From PSRI01 sp041484195 (GTDB lineage Bacteria > Bacteroidota > Bacteroidia > Chitinophagales > Chitinophagaceae), in assembly GCA_041484195.1 (NCBI GenBank), contig JBGPHC010000002.1:186001-250000 (forward strand): a stretch of 64,000 bases of DNA, written 5' to 3'. Shown here piece after piece: positions 8,676-16,806 of this stretch. Both the position numbers and the translations under genes were made by a program. Below the pieces are notes generated by a model. The model was not told the origin of the DNA. It searched no databases and saw nothing but the letters and a program-made list of their open reading frames with translations. Position 1 is the first letter of the stretch. Each line of letters starts with the position of its first letter.

Positions 8676-9670
8676 CTCAACCTGAATTTTTTCTCAGGAA
8701 TAAACAATTCGCCCACCAGTAAAGCCAGCGCGGCCAAAAGAAACCATTGGAAGAAACTGCGATAGTTAGCCAGGCTATTGTCGGAGATGGCTTTTTGTTC
8801 CATGCTGGCCATTTGAATCGCGAGCCGGTCCGCAACATTTTCGGTATCGTTCAATTGTTGGTATATCCCATTTCCTTTCTGCGCGATTTGTATAAGTTCT
8901 GTCTCATTTAATTTGGAGATTATCACATTTCCCTGGTCGTCTCTTTTCCTGTCGCCGGTAATGGGATTAATAATTGGCGCCCCGGTTGTTGATCCTACTC
9001 CCACCGTATTGATCATGACCCCGTTATTAGCGAGTTGTTCCGCCGTTTTCAATCCATTGGGATCATGATCTTCTCCATCGGTGATCAAGACAACGGCCTT
9101 ATATTTTTTGTCTTTCTTATTGAAGGCCATGTCGCAGATCCGCAGCGCGTCGCTGATCACGGTTCCCTGGGTGGGCACGGCGTCGGGATTGGCATTGCCC
9201 ACATACATTTTTGCAGCTCCATGATCGGTAGTTAGAGGCATTTGCAGATAGGCGCGGCCAGCAAATATCACAAAACCGATCCTGTCATTCTCCATCTTGT
9301 CCATCAGCTTATTCACCAGTGCCTTCGCACGTTCCAGCCGGTTGGGCTTCATATCTTCTGCCAGCATGCTCTTGCTTACGTCGAGCGCTATCATCAGGTC
9401 AATGCCCTGACGATTAATTTTCTCCACCTGGGAAGCCGATTGAAGGTTAGCGGCACCAATCACAGTAGCACAGAATGCCAATGCTACCAATCCAAATTTC
9501 AATGCAAATTTCTCCGATGAATAATTCCGTATGAGTTGAGTCACCAATTCTTTATCCCCGATTTTTTTTATTGTAGTTTTTTTCCAGCGGAGCGCTGCAT
9601 AATACAGGTAGATCATTCCCGGCAAAAGGATCAGCCCTATGAGATATTCTATATGTTCAAATCTTACCAA
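8672..9670 (-). CDS. BatB-like VWA-domain membrane protein
   Basis: A 332-residue inner-membrane protein with a von Willebrand A domain. There are two hydrophobic segments near the N-terminus (about 8-27 and 58-77) and one near the C-terminus (about 308-325), with the VWA domain between them. The MIDAS metal site is present: DVSKS (about 94-98) and ITDGED further on. The order and the four-base overlap with the TPR gene are those of batB-batC. Unlike the usual Bat cluster, there is no MoxR ATPase, DUF58 protein, BatA or BatD next to it: the upstream neighbour is a beta-lactamase-like gene 152 bp away. Confidence 0.83.
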   Translation of the reverse strand: MVRFEHIEYLIGLILLPGMIYLYYAALRWKKTTIKKIGDKELVTQLIRNYSSEKFALKFGLVALAFCATVIGAANLQSASQVEKINRQGIDLMIALDVSKSMLAEDMKPNRLERAKALVNKLMDKMENDRIGFVIFAGRAYLQMPLTTDHGAAKMYVGNANPDAVPTQGTVISDALRICDMAFNKKDKKYKAVVLITDGEDHDPNGLKTAEQLANNGVMINTVGVGSTTGAPIINPITGDRKRDDQGNVIISKLNETELIQIAQKGNGIYQQLNDTENVADRLAIQMASMEQKAISDNSLANYRSFFQWFLLAALALLVGELFIPEKKFRLR

Positions 9671-9822
9671 TTGGGTTTGTGGATGTCATTTAGGATCTGT
9701 GACATGAACTGATTGCAAATTAAGAGCCAAATTCATCGAATAAAGAGCTTCAGATTCTCCGGAATTAGGCGAAAATGCCTGGATGGCTTGAACTCCGAAC
9801 CCGAAATACAGCTCCTGACTGG

Positions 9823-10641
9823 CTACATCTTTCCATTAAAAAAGCCCATTTGTTTCAAAATGCCGTTCAGGATATTCTTGCGTATCGTCGATATATCGGC
9901 TTTAGGATCTGTTGATTCCAGGTTCAAAACAAAGAAGTATGGGTGCCGATTCTCCTCTATCCATCCAACAACCCACCCAATCGAATTTCCCTTTTCATCG
10001 TAACCCCAGCCTGTTTTATAGCTGAGTCTGTAATTACTGTTATCCTCCTGCACCATGATATTGCGAACGATTTGCTGCACGCGTTTTTGAAATGGGAGCT
10101 GATCGAAATACAATTTCTTCACCAGTCCCAATTGCTCGTCTGGCGATATCTTCAGGGAATTATCCAACCAAAATTTGTCAATATGGGCACCGATTTTCAT
10201 ATTACCATATTTGAGACTGTCAATCCATTTCTGCATTGTATCCCTGCCGATCCTTCTTGCGATTTCCTGGAAATGTGGCACCGATGAATACTTGAAAGCC
10301 ATTGCCAGGCTGAGATCCTGGTTCCAGTTAGGGTTATCCCTTACGATGCCATCCCATTTTATCACCGTACTGTCGTCATTCACCCGGCCGGTTTGCAGGG
10401 CAATCAGGGAATTCACGATTTTGAAAGTGGAAGCGGGAAGGAACCTGGAGGTATCCCGCTTTAAATTATACAATGTGAATTCTCCTCTGCCGTTGTCGTA
10501 CATGGCAAAACATCCGTCAACTTTGTTTTCGTCGAAATACTTTTTGAGGGTACGGTCCTGGGTCACATTATTCAAGGAGCAGGAAGCCAGGAACAGGACA
10601 GCCAGGAGGCAAGGGCTCAGGGTTGAGAATATATTTTTCAT
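9823..10641 (-). CDS. Class D (OXA-type) beta-lactamase-like lipoprotein
   Basis: A 272-residue serine hydrolase with all class D beta-lactamase motifs: S71-T-F-K74 (nucleophile and general base), S119-S-V121, Y145-G-N147, the tryptophan W158 that packs on the carboxylated lysine, and K209-T-G211. The N-terminus is a lipoprotein signal (SPCLLAVLFLASC) with lipidated C21, so the enzyme should sit in the membrane facing the periplasm instead of being free. The length fits OXA enzymes. No mobile element flanks it, so it reads as an intrinsic chromosomal gene. Known class D enzymes hydrolyse penicillins and sometimes carbapenems; the real spectrum here cannot be judged from sequence. Confidence 0.9.
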   Translation of the reverse strand: MKNIFSTLSPCLLAVLFLASCSLNNVTQDRTLKKYFDENKVDGCFAMYDNGRGEFTLYNLKRDTSRFLPASTFKIVNSLIALQTGRVNDDSTVIKWDGIVRDNPNWNQDLSLAMAFKYSSVPHFQEIARRIGRDTMQKWIDSLKYGNMKIGAHIDKFWLDNSLKISPDEQLGLVKKLYFDQLPFQKRVQQIVRNIMVQEDNSNYRLSYKTGWGYDEKGNSIGWVVGWIEENRHPYFFVLNLESTDPKADISTIRKNILNGILKQMGFFNGKM

Positions 10642-10735
10642 AATTAAGTCAATAAGTATTTTATGCAGGCAGATATATTCATATCCGCGATTTGCATGAA
10701 TCCATTCAGAAATTTATTTTTAAATCAGCCTCTGA

Positions 10736-11944
10736 TTATTTGATCACACCCAATTCTCTTCCTGCTTTGGAAAATGCATCCACTGCCTTGTCGAGCTGTT
10801 GCTGATCATGCGCAGCGCTCAACTGTACCCTGATGCGGGCCTGGCCCTTTGGCACTACCGGAAAGAAAAATCCGATCACATAAATGCCATCTTCAAGAAG
10901 CCTTGCAGCCATTTTTTGAGCCAACACCGCGTCATACAACATGATGGGTACTATGGGATGGTCTCCGGGTTTGATTTCGAAACCTGCTTCTTTCATTTTT
11001 CCCCTGAAATATTTGGTATTCCATTCAAGTTTGTCACGGAGCTCGGTGGTTTCGCTTAGCATATCAAGCACTGCAATGGAGGCCCCGACTATGCTTGGAG
11101 CGAGTGTATTTGAGAAAAGATAGGGTCTTGACCTTTGTCGCAATAGCTCCACCAATTCCTTCCTTCCGGAAGTAAAGCCGCCAGAAGCTCCGCCCAGGGC
11201 CTTTCCCAATGTACCCGTGATAATATCAATCCGGCCCATTACGCCCCGGTATTCATGGGTGCCACGTCCGGTTTTTCCCAGGAATCCGCTGGAATGGCTT
11301 TCATCGATCATGACCGCGGCATCATATTGATCGGCCAGGTCACATATTTTATCCAATTGGGCAATGGTGCCATCCATGCTAAACGAACCATCAGTCACGA
11401 TGATCCTGCTTCTCAAGTCGCTGGATTCTTTGAGCCTGATTTCCAGGGCTGCCATATTATTATGCTCATAACGGAATCTTTGTGCTTTGCAAAGCCTTAT
11501 GCCGTCAATGATGGAAGCATGGTTAAGGGCATCTGAAATAATGGCGTCCTGCTCTCCGAATAATGGTTCAAAAACACCTCCGTTGGCGTCAAATGCCGCG
11601 GCATATAAAATCGAATCCTCCATCCCCAGGAATTCTGATATTTTTTGCTCCAGCTCTTTGTGAATGTCCTGGGTTCCGCATATAAAGCGGACACTGCTCA
11701 TTCCGTATCCCCTGTAATCAATATATTTCTTGGCGGCCTCGATCACTTTTGGATGAGAAGAAAGCCCGAGATAATTATTGGCGCAGAAATTCAATACAAT
11801 TTTGGTTTCCCCCTTTGTTGCGCCGCTTCTCACCTTTATTTCGGCACCCTGGGGGCTCTCAATAATCCTTTCCATTTTGAAAAGGCCGGATTGCCTGATC
11901 TCTTCCAATTCCAGCTTCAGCCTTTGTATAAGTTTTTCGTTCAT
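10736..11944 (-). CDS. kbl: Glycine C-acetyltransferase (2-amino-3-ketobutyrate CoA ligase)
   Basis: PLP enzyme of the alpha-oxoamine synthase family, 402 residues. Kbl cleaves 2-amino-3-oxobutyrate with CoA to glycine and acetyl-CoA in threonine catabolism. Family signatures are FCANNYLGLSSHPKV, SVRFICGTQDIHKELE, the His-stacking region DALNHASIIDGIRL, VMIDESHSSGF, and the PLP lysine in GTLGKALGGASGGF. Length and start (MNEKLIQRLKLELEEI) match Kbl more closely than BioF or serine palmitoyltransferase. The usual partner threonine dehydrogenase (tdh) is not adjacent. There are 94 bp between it and the downstream beta-lactamase gene. Confidence 0.92.
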   Translation of the reverse strand: MNEKLIQRLKLELEEIRQSGLFKMERIIESPQGAEIKVRSGATKGETKIVLNFCANNYLGLSSHPKVIEAAKKYIDYRGYGMSSVRFICGTQDIHKELEQKISEFLGMEDSILYAAAFDANGGVFEPLFGEQDAIISDALNHASIIDGIRLCKAQRFRYEHNNMAALEIRLKESSDLRSRIIVTDGSFSMDGTIAQLDKICDLADQYDAAVMIDESHSSGFLGKTGRGTHEYRGVMGRIDIITGTLGKALGGASGGFTSGRKELVELLRQRSRPYLFSNTLAPSIVGASIAVLDMLSETTELRDKLEWNTKYFRGKMKEAGFEIKPGDHPIVPIMLYDAVLAQKMAARLLEDGIYVIGFFFPVVPKGQARIRVQLSAAHDQQQLDKAVDAFSKAGRELGVIK

Positions 11945-12078
11945 TTTACCTGTTTATGATCCGCAAACCTACGTGGTTTTTAAAAAATTCCTTTGTCGCA
12001 TGTAACTTTTCACGGGAATTTGCGTACCAATCAATGGAAGGAGGCTTCTAATTTTTAAAGGAAATTAACATTGGGAGC

Positions 12079-12109
12079 TTGCGCCGGGATTAAATTGACA
12101 TTATTTTCG
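12079..12109 (+). promoter_or_regulatory. Candidate Bacteroidota-type promoter
   Basis: TTG at 12079-12081 and TATTTTCG at 12102-12109 are 20 bases apart, close to the Bacteroidota -33 TTTG / -7 TAnnTTTG pattern (one mismatch in the -7 box). A transcript would start near 12116 and carry the small gene at 12138. This rests on a pattern match only. Confidence 0.35.
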
Positions 12110-12137
12110 TCACAATTTTATTTTAGAAATTCGAATC

Positions 12138-12350
12138 ATGAAAAAGAAATCTCATATCAGGTTGTTGCTCTTGGGGTTGATCATGGTTTCATACCTTGCG
12201 CTTTTCGCTATTGTGAACGGTAAGCAAAATACAGAGAGAGAAAATATACTTTGTTCAACGAAATGTAAAAATCAAGGGGATAATAGAGTGGAGACTGATT
12301 TTCCTTTTTTGGAATCCTTAACAAGACATTTTTTAATTTTGTATCAATAA
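12138..12350 (+). CDS. Small membrane-anchored protein of unknown function
   Basis: A 70-residue protein that I do not recognise as a named family. It starts MKKKSHIRLLLLGLIMVSYL and has one hydrophobic helix (about residues 7-27) that could be a signal anchor, followed by a short polar tail with two cysteines (CSTKC). It is framed by its own candidate promoter and by a strong terminator 37 bp after the stop, so it looks like a separate short transcript, not a chance frame. Its neighbours are kbl (divergent) and an ECF sigma factor gene downstream. No function is proposed. Confidence 0.6.
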   Translation: MKKKSHIRLLLLGLIMVSYLALFAIVNGKQNTERENILCSTKCKNQGDNRVETDFPFLESLTRHFLILYQ

Positions 12351-12386
12351 ATAGATAAAGGGTATAGAAAAAATCTACAAAAGATG

Positions 12387-12417
12387 CCCGGCATTGTCTA
12401 GTGCCGGGTTTTTTTAT
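12387..12417 (+). terminator. Rho-independent terminator
   Basis: CCCGGCA at 12387-12393 pairs with TGCCGGG at 12402-12408 and is followed by a run of T. It closes the short unit containing the 70-residue gene. Confidence 0.85.
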
Positions 12418-12672
12418 CGCAAAAAAAGATGAATGCCAGCATGGCGGCAGCGATCATTCAATTATGATAGAATTCGATGCCATTTGCCAGCCCGACCCGG
12501 TTCAAGTAATAGTTCCTGCCATACTCCCACTACCCTGATTCCGGAATGGGAAAAATGGCAAAATCCCTGGTTTTCTCTTATTTACTCAATTCATGTAACA
12601 TTCTGGCTGGTTGGCCGTATAACCTATAGCAATAAGGGAATAGGAAGTAATTTTACCGGATATAATAACTGT
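12418..12672. other. Leader region of the sigma factor gene
   Basis: A 255-bp gap between the terminator and the sigma factor ATG. An open frame runs through it in phase with the sigma factor gene, but its residues (many Pro, Ser, Arg, His) do not look like protein, so I treat it as untranslated leader and promoter DNA. Confidence 0.5.
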
Positions 12673-13158
12673 ATGACCGACAGAGAATATAACGACTGCG
12701 TGAGACTTTACGCCGATAATGTTTACAGGTTTATCCTGAAAAACCTTCGGAATGAGGAGGATGCAAAGGATATCATTCAATCTGCTTTTGAAAAAATGTG
12801 GAAGAACCGGGAAGCTGTGGATAGTGGGCGGAGTAAGTCTTACCTGTTTACGGTGGCTTATAATCAAATGATTGACCATATCCGCAAAGTGAAACGCATC
12901 AGCCTAAAAGAAGAATTCCAGGAAGAACTGAAGGTAATTGACAAACCGCAACATAATGCCAGAAAGGTATTGGAAGAAGCCCTGGCGAGATTGAATGAAA
13001 CACAGCGTTCATTGGTGATGCTGAAAGACTATGAAGGTTATTCTTATGAGGAGATTGGTAAAATAACCGGACTCAATGAGAGCCAGGTTAAGGTTTACCT
13101 GCATCGCGCGCGGTTGCAATTAAAGGAATATCTGGTGAAAGTGGAGAATGTAATTTGA
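12673..13158 (+). CDS. ECF-type RNA polymerase sigma factor
   Basis: A 161-residue sigma-70 family factor of the extracytoplasmic function type. Region 2 covers about residues 10-70 (VYRFILKNLRNEEDAKDIIQ, then SYLFTVAYNQMIDHIRK) and region 4 about 100-155 (LNETQRSLVMLKDYEGYSYE and ITGLNESQVKVYLHRAR, the helix-turn-helix). The start at MTDREYNDCVR is chosen because region 2 begins at once after it; the longer upstream frame is not protein-like. The next gene, 111 bp downstream, encodes a single-pass membrane protein with anti-sigma-like N-terminal domains, and the one after that a beta-barrel protein. This three-gene arrangement suggests envelope-stress or surface control. Confidence 0.88.
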   Translation: MTDREYNDCVRLYADNVYRFILKNLRNEEDAKDIIQSAFEKMWKNREAVDSGRSKSYLFTVAYNQMIDHIRKVKRISLKEEFQEELKVIDKPQHNARKVLEEALARLNETQRSLVMLKDYEGYSYEEIGKITGLNESQVKVYLHRARLQLKEYLVKVENVI

Positions 13159-13269
13159 GCGGATAAGAGAGATTGCGGTAAGTGAAGAATGATTAGTAAA
13201 TCAACCCGTTTCCTGAGCGGATCTTAAAAAAAGGATGCTTGGTAAACGGTTAAACCGGGAACCCCGATC

Positions 13270-14400
13270 ATGAATATCAACAGAAATAATTACGAGGAAT
13301 TCTTACTGCTCTACATGGATGCAGAACTTCCTGAAGCCGGGCGGAGGGCCGTGGAAGAGTTTCTCAATGAAAATCCTGATCTTAAAGAAGAGTTTGAGCT
13401 GCTGATGCAAACCAGGCTGAAACCGGAAGAAGAGATCAGATTCGGCAATAAGGATTTATTGTTCAGGCATGAATCTTCAAGCACTCGTTCCATCAGTTTT
13501 TCCAACTATGAAACCTATTTTATTTCTTATATAGATGAAGAATTGAATGAGGGCGAGAGAAAGCAGGTAGAGTCTTTCCTGAATCTCAATCCCCGTCTTC
13601 AGCAGGAATTTGATTTATTGGGCCGGGTGAAACTGGATCCTCGTGAAACAATTGTATTTCCTGATAAGAATTCCCTTTATCGGACTGAAAAAGCACCCGT
13701 CAGGCTGGTTTCCATTGTTTGGTGGAGGGTTGCCGCTGCTGCATCGGTGATACTCATTACAGGCCTGTTTTGGATCTACTCCAGTCAGACAGGAGATTCC
13801 GGAAATCAGACTCAAACCATTGCAGGAACGCAGGGAGTTGCGAATCCAAAAATAAATACTAAGCCTGCCGAAGGCAAAAAATATAATCCGCAAGCCCCTG
13901 AGAATGTGGACAAGAGAGCCGTTGCTGAATTGAAGCAGGACAAGGACCATTCAGGAGATCAGGCCGCTGTGAAACAGCCTCAAAAGAAAACCCTGAAACC
14001 TGAAATTGATGAGGTGCCTGAGGCGGGCTCGAGTAATAAACCTGCCCCTGAAGAATTGATCGCGAAAGCTCCTTCATCCATTGAAACCGTGACCAGCATT
14101 GACCCGCAACCCGCAAGGGCACTCGAAAGGTCTGTGGTAGCAAGCACTGTTAAACCCAATATCATTGACAAGGCAGCCTTCGCCCAGGATAATAATAATT
14201 CTTCCAGCGAAACAGTTTATAAAGACGATCAGGGCGTTTCTTACCTCGACACAGATAACTCCGACAAAAAGGCGAAAGGCAAATTCCGTGGCCTGTTCAG
14301 GAAGGCGGCCCGTTTCGTTGATCGTGTTACAAATCCCGAAATCGATGATAATAAATCTATCGTGAGAGTCGCCAGTTTCGAAATTGGCAAGAATAAATAA
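13270..14400 (+). CDS. Anti-sigma-factor-like membrane protein with a duplicated N-terminal domain
   Basis: A 376-residue single-pass membrane protein. Residues 6-66 and 78-138 are two copies of the same domain, about half identical by eye, each starting (N/S)NYE and containing F(L/N)xNPxLxxEF(E/D)LL and ending (L/Y)R. The membrane segment is about residues 147-170. The rest (171-376) is an exported, low-complexity region rich in Lys, Pro, Ala and Gln, with a more ordered tail near KAKGKFRGLFRKAARFVDRV. The topology (cytosolic domain pair, one helix, long periplasmic tail) and the sigma factor just upstream suggest an anti-sigma factor. I see no zinc-binding HxxxCxxC motif, so any sigma binding would be by an unusual domain. 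The role is inferred from context. Confidence 0.7.
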   Translation: MNINRNNYEEFLLLYMDAELPEAGRRAVEEFLNENPDLKEEFELLMQTRLKPEEEIRFGNKDLLFRHESSSTRSISFSNYETYFISYIDEELNEGERKQVESFLNLNPRLQQEFDLLGRVKLDPRETIVFPDKNSLYRTEKAPVRLVSIVWWRVAAAASVILITGLFWIYSSQTGDSGNQTQTIAGTQGVANPKINTKPAEGKKYNPQAPENVDKRAVAELKQDKDHSGDQAAVKQPQKKTLKPEIDEVPEAGSSNKPAPEELIAKAPSSIETVTSIDPQPARALERSVVASTVKPNIIDKAAFAQDNNNSSSETVYKDDQGVSYLDTDNSDKKAKGKFRGLFRKAARFVDRVTNPEIDDNKSIVRVASFEIGKNK

Positions 14401-14424
14401 ATCAAAAAATAAAATAAGGAAACA

Positions 14425-15291
14425 ATGAAGAAAGTGTATCTGATAATGCTCGGCATTATGGCAGGACTGGCAGGAATGGCACAAACGGACACTACCGGGA
14501 AAAAAAATCCGTCCCCTGAATCTTCAGACACAATCAGGGTTGGAAGCATCATCATCGTGAAAAAAGGAGGTGAATACCGCAATGATGAGGGAAATCAATA
14601 TCCCTACTACAAAAGAAGCTACCGCAAAGAAAGGGTCTCCACGAACTGGCTGATCCTGGATCTGGGAATATCCAATTATAATGACCGCACCGATTATGGT
14701 TCGACGGAGGCCCAGACTTTTGTCCGCAATAATAATGGCAATCCTCCGGCCAACAAGGGAGATTTCAGGCTAAAAACCAGATTGTCGAATGTAAATATCT
14801 GGCTCTTTATGCAAAGGATGAGTGTCTATAAAAATGTCGTCAACCTGAAATATGGATTCGGCCTTGAAATGAACAATTATTATTTCAAATCGAATATCAG
14901 GTATAAGGATGACCCTGCTACCGATCCGAATGTATATGTATTGAGAGACGCGGCCGATTTTTCAAAAGACAAGCTGGCGGCAGACTATATCACCGTGCCC
15001 TTCATGCTCAATTTCAATACGAATCCGGGAAGCCATTCGGGTGGACTTAGCGTAAGCTTCGGCGTGAGCGCGGGCTACCTATACAGTTCCAGGAATAAAC
15101 TGAAAAGCCATGAATTTGGAAAGGAGAAAGTGAAAAGTGATTTCAACCTGGACCATTGGAAACTGGCCTATATAGGAGAGTTAGGATTGGGGCCGGTCAA
15201 ATTATATGGTTCATACGCCATGAACCCCATGCATGAATTTGGAGTGAAACAATATCCCTATAATGTGGGTGTACGTTTCAGCAGTTGGTAA
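14425..15291 (+). CDS. Predicted outer-membrane beta-barrel protein
   Basis: A 288-residue exported protein. Residues 1-19 are a signal peptide ending AGMAQ. The mature part has a short Ser/Pro/Thr-rich linker and then alternating hydrophobic/polar strands with aromatic ends (WLILDLGISNYNDRTDYG, LKYGFGLEMNNYYFKSN, LSVSFGVSAGYLYSSRNK), closing with YNVGVRFSSW, a C-terminal aromatic residue typical of barrels. It follows the anti-sigma-like gene by 24 bp and is almost surely cotranscribed with it. A role as an outer-membrane partner or output of the sigma/anti-sigma pair is a guess. No named family is assigned. Confidence 0.7.
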   Translation: MKKVYLIMLGIMAGLAGMAQTDTTGKKNPSPESSDTIRVGSIIIVKKGGEYRNDEGNQYPYYKRSYRKERVSTNWLILDLGISNYNDRTDYGSTEAQTFVRNNNGNPPANKGDFRLKTRLSNVNIWLFMQRMSVYKNVVNLKYGFGLEMNNYYFKSNIRYKDDPATDPNVYVLRDAADFSKDKLAADYITVPFMLNFNTNPGSHSGGLSVSFGVSAGYLYSSRNKLKSHEFGKEKVKSDFNLDHWKLAYIGELGLGPVKLYGSYAMNPMHEFGVKQYPYNVGVRFSSW

Positions 15292-15323
15292 AATCCTTCG
15301 GTTTACAGTTTTCTCTATGTTGT

Positions 15324-15352
15324 GCCTCCTGATTCCTCGGGAGGCCTTTTTT
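15324..15352 (+). terminator. Rho-independent terminator after the barrel protein gene
   Basis: GCCTCC at 15324-15329 pairs with GGAGGC at 15340-15345 and is followed by a T run. It ends the sigma factor operon. Confidence 0.75.
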
Positions 15353-15568
15353 GCCACTGACAATCTATGCCTGAGGCCCCTTACTGCGCATAGCAGTATC
15401 CAGATGCTATTCCGTGAAAAAAACTAAAACCTTTTTGATTTGTTAAATAGTCATTTGGTAAAAAAAACGGCTTCTAATTTGCAGGGAAGAGAAAAGTTAA
15501 AAGATATACTCATAAGAAAATATTTTAAACCATTCTGCCGTTTCAATCTCGTAGTAGAAAAGTTTTAT

Positions 15569-16168
15569 ATGCTTTCCCGGATACTGTTCACTTCTTCCTG
15601 CATAATGCTCGGTACAAGCCTTGGTTTTCAGCATTCCTGGAACAGGGCTTTTGTGACAGCAGGAGCCTCCTTCACCGATACTTCCCTGAAGAAGATTGTG
15701 AACAACAAAAAACAGGACCTCCCTCCCTCGCCATACCATGTGGTCATTGACAAGTCGGACTATGAAATGAACCTGTATGATGAAGACGGCTGGCTGGCCA
15801 CCTACCCAGTTGTATTCGGCAGTAAGGACCAGGAAGACAAGAAAATGGAAGGAGATCGCCTCACGCCGGAAGGGACTTTTAGAATAGTGGGTAAGAAAAT
15901 TCACAAGCAATGGGGTAAATTCCTGATGCTTGACTATCCTACTCCGGACAGTTACGATAAATTCAATGAACGAAAAGCCGAAGGTCTCATTCCCAGGAAT
16001 GCCCATATCGGGGGCGGCATCGGTATACATGGTACCAGGCCCAATGAAGAGTGGGTCATTGATAAATTTGTCAACTGGACCAGTGGATGCATTTCGGTCC
16101 GGTACAGCGATATTGATGAACTTTATGACATGTTGCCTATAGGTACCGAGGTTGTGATACAGAAATAA
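15569..16168 (+). CDS. L,D-transpeptidase (YkuD family)
   Basis: A 199-residue exported enzyme that forms or edits 3-3 peptidoglycan cross-links or attaches proteins to the wall. The N-terminus is a signal sequence (MLSRILFTSSCIMLGTSLGF). The YkuD domain starts at about HVVIDKSDYEMNLYDEDGW and holds the catalytic segments GIGIHGT and NWTSGCISV (H-G ... S-G-C), so the nucleophile is the cysteine of SGC. An in-frame ATG at 15440 would add 43 residues that are basic and not signal-like, so I prefer 15569. The catalytic mechanism makes such enzymes insensitive to most beta-lactams, relevant to the class D enzyme nearby, but no functional link is shown. Confidence 0.87.
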   Translation: MLSRILFTSSCIMLGTSLGFQHSWNRAFVTAGASFTDTSLKKIVNNKKQDLPPSPYHVVIDKSDYEMNLYDEDGWLATYPVVFGSKDQEDKKMEGDRLTPEGTFRIVGKKIHKQWGKFLMLDYPTPDSYDKFNERKAEGLIPRNAHIGGGIGIHGTRPNEEWVIDKFVNWTSGCISVRYSDIDELYDMLPIGTEVVIQK

Positions 16169-16323
16169 TCCTCAAAATTCCCAGTAATTATTCCTCAGAC
16201 AAGAGATTCCGCAATTCAATTTTATGCGAGTTATCATTCATCAAATTATCCTGAGCTTCAATCTCTGATCTTCGCTTTCACGGATTATCATACCTCTAAA
16301 TCCCAACGATATTAACGGCTGGC

Positions 16324-16469
16324 ACGTATAAGAGTTACTACCTGTAGCAGCGAAACAGGTATTTTATACGTATATTAGAAGGGTAATTTCCAAACAAAAT
16401 CCGTACATGTGAAAACATAGCGGACTCTATGAAAATCCCACACTGCCTGCCGTGGGGTTTTCTTTTTTT
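16324..16469 (+). ncRNA. Candidate small RNA ending at a terminator
   Basis: An outer stem ACGTATAA (16324-16331) pairs with TTATACGT (16364-16371) and encloses an inner stem ACCTGT (16340-16345) with ACAGGT (16355-16360). About 60 bases later a strong terminator (16431-16469) follows. It lies 155 bp past the nearest stop codon. It matches no RNA family I know; the boundaries are a guess. Confidence 0.35.
16431..16469 (+). terminator. Rho-independent terminator 1
   Basis: GAAAATCCCAC at 16431-16441 pairs with GTGGGGTTTTC at 16452-16462 (one G-T pair), followed by seven T. It is 263 bp past the L,D-transpeptidase stop, which is far for that gene alone. Confidence 0.75.
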
Positions 16470-16710
16470 ATAACCCCTTCCACCGAAAAATCATTCCCCC
16501 AAAAAACCTTTTAAAGAAAATTGCCTACCTGATGTTGCGGGTATCGAAAGAATAACCTTGCCAAGCAGCCGAAGTTCATTCCAAATTGATATCCAGTGAA
16601 TCGTTAGCCGATCTATCCTATGGCCAAACATCCGGTATCCATCGAAACCCCAGCCAACCGCCCTGAATCTGATGTAACCGATGAACCAGACAAGTCAACT
16701 CTATGTCTAT

Positions 16711-16747
16711 GAAAATCCTGATGCCTCAGCCAGGATTTTCTTTTTTT
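16711..16747 (+). terminator. Rho-independent terminator 2
   Basis: GAAAATCCTG at 16711-16720 pairs perfectly with CAGGATTTTC at 16731-16740, followed by seven T. Its orientation is plus, so it does not serve acsA, which runs the other way; a separate plus-strand transcript is implied. Confidence 0.75.
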
Positions 16748-16806
16748 GACGAGTACATATCCCGGCAACAGGGCCAAAATTTTCAATTAAGCAGCAGGCA
16801 AATTTT

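Larger units (their letters stand above)
16169..16806. other. Large intergenic region with two hairpin-terminator elements
   Basis: The 638-bp gap between the L,D-transpeptidase gene (plus) and acsA (minus) has no protein-like frame. It contains a two-part hairpin at 16324-16371 and two plus-strand terminators at 16431 and 16711 that share the sequence TCTATGAAAATCC at their 5' arms. The layout suggests one or two small plus-strand RNAs. Confidence 0.5.

Noticed and set aside
12433..12672. 80-residue N-terminal extension of the sigma factor
   Set aside because: The residues are not protein-like and sigma region 2 begins right after the ATG at 12673.
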